Assembly (NCBI GenBank): GCA_944332375.1
Contig: CALVJU010000030.1
Location: 1 to 6,847 of the forward strand
Length of the DNA: 6,847 bases
Direction: 5' to 3'
DNA from: an uncultured Bacilli bacterium
GTDB taxonomy: Bacteria > Bacillota_I > Bacilli_A > RF39 > UBA660
Within the stretch, counting starts at the first letter, position 1. Each line of letters opens with the position of its first letter. The notes under the pieces are model-generated. The model worked only from the letters and a program-made list of their open reading frames with translations, was not told the origin of the DNA and searched no databases. The translations under genes were made by a program, and so were the position numbers. Positions 1-4,352 of the stretch are shown piece after piece.

Positions 1-167
1 TAGCAAACTAACTCTTTAGATCCGCCTGCTTTAATATATTCATTTATGAATAGTTTTAGTTCGGGATCAGAATAATCTACACCATACATCATAGGAATAT
101 CAATATTTCTATTGAATTCTCTGGCAAAAAGAAATGCTCTTCTTGGCCCGACTCTGTTGCCACCACA
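1..167 (-). pseudogene. Fragment of an unidentified reverse-strand gene
   Basis: The minus strand is open from the left edge to about position 188, and protein-like sequence runs up to about 167. The translated stretch (55 codons within the window) begins CGGNRVGPRRAFLFAREFN and continues through IPMMYGVDYSDPELKLF to AGGSKELVC. It reads like an ordinary soluble protein and not like a shadow frame, with balanced charged and hydrophobic residues and Gly/Pro-containing motifs. There is no start codon or ribosome binding site at its upstream end, because the sequence there changes directly into a DUF6512-like gene on the other strand. I therefore read it as the remaining 3' part of a gene cut off by recombination. 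It continues beyond the window on the left. I do not recognise the family. Confidence 0.35.
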
Positions 168-648
168 TTTTTTATATGAAATAAGTAATCATAATAAATA
201 TGTTGCATTATTTGCAGCGGTTAATGAAAGTACATGGGAGCATATTAAATTAGCATTAACTCTAACCTTATTGTGGAGCTTATATGTTGGATTTGTTTAT
301 GGGATGTCTGAGAATTATTTTGTAGCTAAGTCTTTAAGTTTATTATCAATTATTATCGTTATGCCTGCCATCTTTTATTTCTATACAAAGTTTACTAAAA
401 AGAATATTTTAATTGTAGATATATTATCATTTTATGTAGTAATTATTTTGGCGCAATATATATTTTATCATATCATCAGTTTAGATCCATTTGGTTTTAT
501 ATATAATTATTTTGGGGTAATACTATTATTTGTAATATTTGGTATTTTTATGACAGCAACCTTATTACCATTTAAAAACTTTATGTTCAAAGATCCTATA
601 TCCAATAAATATGGAATAAAAGGACATACTGATATGAAGAAAAAGTAG
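166..648 (+). pseudogene. 5'-truncated DUF6512-like integral membrane protein
   Basis: From position 166 the frame reads HFLYEISNHNKYVALFAAVNES, followed by TWEHIKLAL. This matches the conserved N-terminal signature of the DUF6512 membrane protein family (H-F-x-Y-E ... F-x-A-V-N-E-S-x-W-E-H-x-K). Several hydrophobic segments follow, suggesting four or five membrane helices, and the end has a family-like FKDPISNKYGI tail, so the C-terminus looks intact. Family members usually have a first membrane helix of roughly 20-30 residues before HF-x-Y; it is missing. The frame stays open back to a TTG at 112, but those 18 codons are the antisense of the reverse-strand fragment and have no ribosome binding site. 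The protein is probably not made, or is made only as a stub. The biochemical role of the family is unknown to me. Confidence 0.72.
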
Positions 649-653
649 CCATA

Positions 654-714
654 AAAAATTATTGAAAAGTTTTTAATTATACTGGATTCCAACTATAAAA
701 GACCAATAATTTTT
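654..714 (+). terminator. Long imperfect inverted repeat, possible terminator after the DUF6512 fragment
   Basis: AAAAATTATTG (654-664) pairs perfectly with CAATAATTTTT (704-714), an 11-bp stem. The 39-nt interval holds further complementarity: TTTT and TATA segments against TATAAAA, and a small TGG-ATT-CCA tip. The structure starts six bases after the TAG stop of the DUF6512 fragment and has a T-run on its plus-strand 3' side, so it could terminate plus-strand transcription. The stem is AT-only except for its tip and one closing pair, so it is weak. It could instead be a remnant of a small mobile repeat. Confidence 0.4.
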
Positions 715-763
715 ATTGCTATTTTATATCTAATAACTAATCAACTCTTTTCGAGCATATAAA

Positions 764-787
764 AAAGGTTAACCGGAATTAACCTTT
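764..787 (-). terminator. Rho-independent terminator for the nucleotidyltransferase unit
   Basis: AAAGGTTAA (764-772) and TTAACCTTT (779-787) form a perfect 9-bp stem with a 6-nt loop. On the minus strand the stem is followed by a run of six T (including the stem's last three), then ATAT, as expected for an intrinsic terminator. It lies about 165 bp downstream of the nucleotidyltransferase stop codon and is the best terminator candidate for that unit. The plus-strand side lacks a T-run, so direction favours minus. Confidence 0.6.
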
Positions 788-813
788 CATATATTTAATG
801 TCGATTAGTTCGA
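784..813. repeat. Imperfect direct repeat, copy A
   Basis: This segment matches 2585-2615 in the same orientation at 26 of 31 aligned positions, counted by hand with one gap. The best conserved part is TGTC[G/A]ATT[A/C]GTTCGA. Both copies lie immediately right of a terminator-like hairpin, and together they bracket the nucleotidyltransferase module. Read on the minus strand both copies can encode a similar short peptide (E-[L/R]-I-D-[I/M]-K), so they could be remnants of the 3' end of a duplicated gene or of a mobile element. Confidence 0.5.
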
Positions 814-951
814 ATAGATTTCCCAATGGTGGAGCTGAGGAAGTTATCTACAACTCTTTACCAAAGGCAATTGATGTATGAATCAATCACTACATACATT
901 ATAATCCATTTTTTTAGGTATTAATTATTTGGAATTAATTATTTAATACAT
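814..951. other. Non-coding 3' flank of the nucleotidyltransferase gene
   Basis: Together with 649-813 this makes a gap of about 300 bases without an intact gene. The stretch holds stop-interrupted frames, a TGTATG/CATACA inverted repeat around 875-900, and AT-rich direct repetitions of TTAATTATTT near 920-945. A short minus-strand frame (SAPPLGNLFELIDIKYMKG, stopping inside the 764-787 hairpin) is open but has no start and is interrupted upstream by TAG. I see no gene here; it is most likely decayed sequence or an untranslated 3' region. Confidence 0.4.
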
Positions 952-1971
952 TTACATTTTTTTTACAGAAGTTTCATTGTAGTCATTATTTTTCTGCTTC
1001 TGCATAATTTCTTCTACTCTATGTACTATCGATTTTGATATTGCCTTATGATTTACGGTAAAATTATTTTTTCTTTCAACATCAAGTTTATAGTCAATCA
1101 TCATATCTACATCATTTTTTATAATTCTTGCATCATATCTATCTTTTGGACGCGAATTCTTTTTTGAGTTGTAAATACTTTCTAAGCTCATCATTTTATA
1201 AGGGCTACCATTATGATATCTTACTAAATTAGAAAATGACATATCTGTATAATCTTTAGAAAGATGATGTTCATCGACAAATAGTTGTTCACTACCATTT
1301 TGATTTTCAAAATAATATTCTTTTGTAGTTATACTATTATCTGGTTGTCGTTCAAAAAAAAATAAACCAATACTCATAGGAGTTCCTTTATATATGATTT
1401 TATATTCATGACCATTAACTTCTTTATGATCCATATTACTAACAAATTCAAAATCTGTACTGGAATCTATTAAGTCTTTTAATGCTATTAATTGTTGTTC
1501 ATTTATAAATAAGTCTAAATCTCCATGATATCTTTCTAACACATGATTAGTTGCTAAATAGCCCATAAGTCCACCTGTATAATAGCAATCAAATCTTCCT
1601 TCAATTAAAGCATTGAATTCATCGAAAACATCAATAACTAACTGATGATTTTCTGTTAAAGGCATATTTGGATGTTCCATATTCATACCTTTAATCCAAT
1701 TTAGTCTGGCAATCAAATCATTAACAGATGTATACTGTTCAGGATTTAAATTTATAATAGATTCAACATTTGTAAAAATATCTTCTTCGGTTATCATCTT
1801 TCTATTTAGTAAATCATTTAATGAAATCAAAATAGCATCAATAGAATCACTTATATTCATTGAACACAATTTGTTAATAGTATCATATATTTGATTTTGA
1901 TTCGTAATATTTGCCCGTTGTGCAAAAGTATAAACTAGTTTAGTTATAATTTCTTTTTGAAATTCACTCAT
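952..1971 (-). CDS. Nucleotidyltransferase-fold protein (339 aa)
   Basis: The protein has a helical N-terminal region (about 1-115) followed by a nucleotidyltransferase-like core. It shows the glycine motif YTGGLMGYLATN (131-142) and the metal-binding motif HGDLDLFI (149-156), with D151 and D153 as predicted catalytic acids. The third acidic position is less clear. Near the C-terminus SLESIYNSKK...RPKDRYD (272-290) matches the K...RPKD-x-x-D element seen in small nucleotidyltransferases such as the lincosamide and aminoglycoside-2'' adenylyltransferases. Enzymes of this fold transfer NMP from NTP to small molecules, tRNA or proteins; the substrate here is unknown. I chose the ATG at 1971 because GAGGTG (1976-1981) precedes it by 4 nt. 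The in-frame ATG at 1992 has no ribosome binding site. The gene is probably cotranscribed with the small gene 50 bp upstream. Resistance enzyme, toxin of a two-gene module and housekeeping enzyme all remain possible. Confidence 0.8.
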   Translation of the reverse strand: MSEFQKEIITKLVYTFAQRANITNQNQIYDTINKLCSMNISDSIDAILISLNDLLNRKMITEEDIFTNVESIINLNPEQYTSVNDLIARLNWIKGMNMEHPNMPLTENHQLVIDVFDEFNALIEGRFDCYYTGGLMGYLATNHVLERYHGDLDLFINEQQLIALKDLIDSSTDFEFVSNMDHKEVNGHEYKIIYKGTPMSIGLFFFERQPDNSITTKEYYFENQNGSEQLFVDEHHLSKDYTDMSFSNLVRYHNGSPYKMMSLESIYNSKKNSRPKDRYDARIIKNDVDMMIDYKLDVERKNNFTVNHKAISKSIVHRVEEIMQKQKNNDYNETSVKKM

Positions 1972-2021
1972 ACAACACCTCGTACTTTCCATTCAATTAT
2001 ATCATTAATTTTGGTAATTTA

Positions 2022-2186
2022 CTATATTTCTAAATCAAAGTAATCATGATCTCTGTGTTTATCAATTTTTAGTAAACCTTTTGCACTCTGAATCGCATTG
2101 CGTGCAAACTCTGTAGATTTAGGCTGTCTATTTATCATAAGTTGTGTACCATCAATCACTGATATTGGACTGTAACATTTGTCCAT
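2022..2186 (-). CDS. Small 54-residue protein upstream of the nucleotidyltransferase
   Basis: This short gene encodes a 54-residue protein starting MDKCYSPISVIDGTQLMINR and ending in an acidic DHDYFDLEI. I do not recognise the family. It has no signal peptide or membrane segment; the central part (about 21-41) could form an amphipathic helix. The start is well supported: AAAGGA lies 6 nt before the ATG, and a near-consensus promoter lies directly upstream. A longer frame back to 2312 would read through that promoter and is rejected. The gene is followed after 50 bp by the nucleotidyltransferase gene with no terminator between, so the two probably form an operon. A small protein ahead of a nucleotidyltransferase is compatible with an antitoxin or regulator, but nothing in its sequence proves that. 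Confidence 0.6.
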   Translation of the reverse strand: MDKCYSPISVIDGTQLMINRQPKSTEFARNAIQSAKGLLKIDKHRDHDYFDLEI

Positions 2187-2192
2187 ACATAT

Positions 2193-2198
2193 TCCTTT
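2193..2198 (-). promoter_or_regulatory. Ribosome binding site of the 54-residue gene
   Basis: AAAGGA on the minus strand lies 6 nt before the ATG at 2186. It decides the start and shows that the longer upstream frame is not the real one. Confidence 0.6.
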
Positions 2199-2208
2199 AT
2201 TGCTACGT

Positions 2209-2237
2209 ATTATAGCAGATATATTGCCATTTGTAAA
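2209..2237 (-). promoter_or_regulatory. SigmaA-type promoter of the small gene and nucleotidyltransferase operon
   Basis: On the minus strand TTTACA (2237-2232) and a perfect TATAAT (2214-2209) are separated by exactly 17 bp. Transcription should start near 2202, giving a leader of only about 15 nt that contains the AAAGGA site. This is the strongest promoter visible in the window. Confidence 0.75.
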
Positions 2238-2257
2238 ATGCTTATTTTTATATTTTA

Positions 2258-2274
2258 CATAACATTTTGTTATG
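2258..2274. promoter_or_regulatory. 17-bp palindrome upstream of the -35 box, possible operator
   Basis: CATAACA-TTT-TGTTATG is a perfect 7-3-7 inverted repeat, 20 bp upstream of the -35 element of the minus-strand promoter. Its size and position fit a binding site for a dimeric regulator, or an upstream AT-rich promoter element. No regulator gene is visible beside it apart from the 54-residue protein. Confidence 0.4.
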
Positions 2275-2529
2275 ATATGAATATAAACAAGATGATATGA
2301 AATGAATATCAATTTTGAAACTTATGAATTTTTTTATACCATTGTTAAAAACAAAAAAATAAAACTATTAAAATAGTTTGCAATAAGACACTTATTAATT
2401 ATTTAATTGAAAATAATAAATTAGATAATATTTTTAACACTAAATCAAATTTACATATAAAAACAAATTATTTCTAGTCCCAGCCATTTTCAATGATTCC
2501 AAGAGAATACAATAACTCTTTTTACAACA
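2275..2529. other. AT-rich intergenic region with short dyads, no gene seen
   Basis: This region has no convincing coding frame. It contains two adjacent perfect dyads: AAACTATT/AATAGTTT (2362-2369 and 2372-2379, 2-nt loop) and AATAAG/CTTATT (2382-2387 and 2391-2396, 3-nt loop). Around 2480-2520 the minus strand has a short open stretch (ILLESLKMAGTRNNLFLYV) loosely resembling the end of IS66-type transposases, but with no start and many stops around it, so I treat it as at most decayed mobile-element sequence. Confidence 0.35.
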
Positions 2530-2565
2530 AAAATAGTTAGTAATAAATCATTAACTAACTATTTT
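2530..2565 (-). terminator. Terminator hairpin after the three-gene operon
   Basis: AAAATAGTTAGT (2530-2541) and ACTAACTATTTT (2554-2565) form a perfect 12-bp stem with a 12-nt loop. On the minus strand the stem ends in TTTT followed by TGTTGT, and on the plus strand it ends in TTTT, so it could work in both directions. It lies about 85 bp downstream of the last gene of the minus-strand operon, which ends at 2649, and no other terminator is visible in between. Confidence 0.6.
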
Positions 2566-2584
2566 ATAACAATATTTATATAAA

Positions 2585-2615
2585 CTTTTATATATTTTCA
2601 TGTCAATTCGTTCGA
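2585..2615. repeat. Imperfect direct repeat, copy B
   Basis: This is the partner of 784-813, with 26 of 31 aligned positions identical in the same orientation. Weaker similarity continues for about 20 bp to the right in both copies. On the minus strand a start-less frame runs through it (YDNRIIEGLVERIDMK...), overlapping the end of the 174-residue gene in another frame and stopping inside the hairpin at 2530-2565. That peptide loosely resembles the N-x-x-x-E-G-x-x-x-x-I-K element near the C-terminus of ISL3-type transposases. This is a weak match. Confidence 0.5.
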
Positions 2616-2648
2616 CTAATCCCTCTATGATGCGATTGTCATAGATAT

Positions 2649-3173
2649 CTATAACTTTTTTTCTAACTTCTGTTGTTTGACAATGTCATAATCGTCAGCT
2701 ACAGCTAAAGTAAGTTCCGTTAAGTCGTAAGCTGAAAAATATGGTGTTGGATATGTTTCTTCCATAACTTCCTCATCATTTTTAAAACTAGTGATTTGAA
2801 TTTGTTTTGATATACTTTCGTGCGGTCTTTGTCCAACTGGAAGACAATATAAATATCCTATGCTAACTCTTTTATTTTTATCAGTTGATATTCTAAATGC
2901 AATATCCTTTAATTCAGCTAGTTCCTTTTCATTATAAAATTCTGAACTATAGAAAATAATTAAATCACTATTTCCAATTTTATTACGCCTTTGAATATCT
3001 GCTAATTTTATGTAAGAAGTAGAATTCCCAAAAACTACAACATTACAATTTTCAAAATGATTATCTAATTTTTGAATCTCAGGCCAGTATGCATTATGTG
3101 ATAATAAAACAATGTTTAAATTATTTCCATCTATTAACTTGTTAATTAAGTAATTATCAGTTGATTTTTTCAA
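2649..3173 (-). CDS. Rossmann-like protein, last gene of the three-gene operon (174 aa)
   Basis: This is a soluble protein of unknown family. Residues 20-28 (NIVLLSHNA) look like a first beta strand and loop, 43-50 (CNVVVFGN) like a second, and 67-77 (GNSDLIIFYSS) like the buried strand found in NDT-like, TIR-like and SLOG-like nucleotide-binding folds. A helix follows (81-94) and then another strand (RVSIGYLYCL, 102-111). The C-terminus is charged. No catalytic residue can be assigned safely. The N-terminus MKKSTDNY matches MRKEPTDNY of the next protein upstream, suggesting a common origin. I chose TTG at 3173: AGGAGGT (3181-3187) sits 7 nt before it, whereas the GTG at 3182 lies inside that site and cannot use it. 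It follows the 351-residue gene after 106 bp containing a structured leader, and may be expressed separately from it. Confidence 0.75.
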   Translation of the reverse strand: MKKSTDNYLINKLIDGNNLNIVLLSHNAYWPEIQKLDNHFENCNVVVFGNSTSYIKLADIQRRNKIGNSDLIIFYSSEFYNEKELAELKDIAFRISTDKNKRVSIGYLYCLPVGQRPHESISKQIQITSFKNDEEVMEETYPTPYFSAYDLTELTLAVADDYDIVKQQKLEKKL

Positions 3174-3180
3174 GTATATC

Positions 3181-3187
3181 ACCTCCT
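3181..3187 (-). promoter_or_regulatory. Ribosome binding site deciding a TTG start
   Basis: A full AGGAGGT lies 7 nt before TTG at 3173. It overlaps the alternative GTG codon at 3182, so it excludes that start. Confidence 0.7.
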
Positions 3188-3197
3188 ATAGTTTTTT

Positions 3198-3216
3198 ATT
3201 ATATAAGTCAATTATA
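3198..3216 (-). promoter_or_regulatory. Possible internal promoter elements before the 174-residue gene
   Basis: Two TATAAT hexamers occur on the minus strand at 3203-3198 and 3216-3211. Upstream -35 candidates are poor: TTAAAT lies 17 bp before the second one. In DNA this AT-rich such matches are expected by chance, so an internal promoter is only a possibility. Confidence 0.25.
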
Positions 3217-3245
3217 TTTTACTGTGACCAAACATTTAACCCCTA

Positions 3246-3291
3246 GGTATTTTGACACAAATATCAAAATATACCAATTTTATATTTTGAT
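3246..3291 (-). promoter_or_regulatory. Two mutually exclusive hairpins between the second and third operon genes
   Basis: In the minus-strand transcript the segment 3275-3263 can pair either with the preceding segment (3291-3282, a perfect 10-bp stem ATCAAAATAT/ATATTTTGAT with a 9-nt loop) or with the following one (3255-3246, GGTATATTTTGA against TCAAAATACC, ten pairs with a 2-nt bulge). The first hairpin includes the stop codon of the 351-residue gene (TAA at 3282-3280), so ribosomes finishing that gene would disrupt it and favour the second. This is attenuator-like geometry, but neither hairpin is followed by a T-run, so termination is not evident. RNA stability control or translational coupling would fit as well. 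Confidence 0.4.
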
Positions 3292-4335
3292 AATTTTTTT
3301 ATCGTCTAACTTTGAAAAATAATCTACTACATCTGTTAACCAACTTTCACTTGGTTTTTGAATAAATTCAATATTTTTTCTTTTTGCTAATAAATACCCT
3401 ATTTCAAACATAACAGTATTTCCAACATATCCATCCTTATCACAAACAACAACACTTTCCGATTTTAAACAATTTTCAATGAAATCTGATTCTATTATAA
3501 TCGGATTATCACTTGCATCATCTTCAAAGATTATAAAACCATTTTCATCTGTTTTTACATTAGATAATTTAGGTGCTAAAATTTCATACCCTCTTTTTTC
3601 CGATTGTAATGCTTTTTCTTTAATAGATTCTATTTGTTTTCTCAAACTTCCCAACAATGAAATCGTATTTTTCTTACTTTCTTTATTTTCTACTTGCAAA
3701 TTAAATTCTATATTTCTCTCAACACCTATATTTCCTTTATCATCAACTATTATTTCGCCATATTTTCCTGGTTGTTTTTTTAATTTTTCCTTTTTAAATA
3801 AATACGGATATGCAAAACTTCTAATTATTTCTAAAGGAAATTGTACAACTTCTTTATAACCATTACTATTCTTTTTAGAAATACATGACATTAACCACTC
3901 TGATTCATCAATATCGTTCCAAAAGAAAATTTCTTGCTCCATTGCCATTAAATACCCTAATATAAACATTGTATATTTATCTAAATTACCATTCGAATTG
4001 CAAACATAAACCGCATCACTATTTAAACAGTTATCTATCAGATTAATTATATCTTCTGAAGATAAATTAGGTAAAATAGATTTTTTGGGTATTCCATTGT
4101 TATCAAATATTCTTCTTAGTTCTATATCATCAATTAATATAGGACCTTTTGTACCAAAAAAATATGCAATGTTTCTTAATATAATTTCTTTTTCTTCATC
4201 ATCTATTTGATATTTATCACAATAATATGAATTAACATTTTGTGATAAAAATAAATATTTCATAAAATTTATGTCATAAACATTGTTTCCTAATAATGCA
4301 AAATTAATATAATTATCAGTAGGTTCTTTTCTCAT
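3280..4335 (-). CDS. Protein with two nucleoside 2-deoxyribosyltransferase-like domains (351 aa)
   Basis: The C-terminal half (about 222-336) is a recognisable NDT-like domain. ISLLGS opens the first strand, RGYEILAPK (248-256) follows the first helix, ENCLKSESVVVCDKDGYVG (287-305) gives the buried strand and glycine turn, and TVMFEIGYLLAKRK (307-320) carries the family's conserved Glu (E311), the catalytic nucleophile in true enzymes. The N-terminal half (about 10-150) repeats the pattern (FALLGNN; DNCLNSDAVYVCNSNGN; YTMFILGYLMA), but Glu is replaced by Ile125, so that copy is probably inactive. The family cleaves N-glycosidic bonds of deoxynucleosides or nucleotides; many relatives are uncharacterised and may bind or hydrolyse nucleotides. 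The ATG at 4335 is preferred: AAGAGGTGA (4341-4349) precedes it and the start aligns with the paralog downstream. A TTG at 4356 overlapping the previous stop is less likely. The gap to the upstream gene is 17 bp. Confidence 0.78.
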   Translation of the reverse strand: MRKEPTDNYINFALLGNNVYDINFMKYLFLSQNVNSYYCDKYQIDDEEKEIILRNIAYFFGTKGPILIDDIELRRIFDNNGIPKKSILPNLSSEDIINLIDNCLNSDAVYVCNSNGNLDKYTMFILGYLMAMEQEIFFWNDIDESEWLMSCISKKNSNGYKEVVQFPLEIIRSFAYPYLFKKEKLKKQPGKYGEIIVDDKGNIGVERNIEFNLQVENKESKKNTISLLGSLRKQIESIKEKALQSEKRGYEILAPKLSNVKTDENGFIIFEDDASDNPIIIESDFIENCLKSESVVVCDKDGYVGNTVMFEIGYLLAKRKNIEFIQKPSESWLTDVVDYFSKLDDKKIIKI

Positions 4336-4340
4336 CAAAA

Positions 4341-4349
4341 TCACCTCTT
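4341..4349 (-). promoter_or_regulatory. Ribosome binding site of the NDT-like gene
   Basis: AAGAGGTGA on the minus strand lies 5 nt before the ATG at 4335. It sits downstream of the alternative TTG at 4356 and so supports the shorter protein. Confidence 0.65.
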
Positions 4350-4352
4350 GTT

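Noticed and set aside
507..692. Minus-strand open frame of 61 codons
   Set aside because: It lies antisense to the DUF6512 fragment, has no ribosome binding site and has a low-complexity hydrophobic composition.
905..950. Possible terminator directly after the nucleotidyltransferase gene
   Set aside because: The AT-only inverted repeat has mismatches after six pairs and no T-run on the minus strand. The hairpin at 764-787 is much better.
2187..2312. N-terminal extension of the small protein to 96 residues
   Set aside because: It would be translated from upstream of a near-consensus promoter, crosses the -10 and -35 boxes, and has no ribosome binding site. The ATG at 2186 has one.
2460..2525. 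IS66-like transposase C-terminus on the minus strand
   Set aside because: The resemblance covers about 20 residues with no start, with adjacent stops and no other element features, which is too weak to call.
2600..2625. GTTCGACTAATCC-like sequence resembling a tRNA T-arm
   Set aside because: The flanking bases do not form a five-pair T stem and no acceptor or anticodon arm can be drawn, in either copy of the repeat.
3479..3859. Plus-strand open frame of 126 codons
   Set aside because: It is wholly antisense to the NDT-like gene, is Ser/Phe/Leu-rich as expected from the complement of a Lys/Asp/Glu-rich gene, and has no ribosome binding site.
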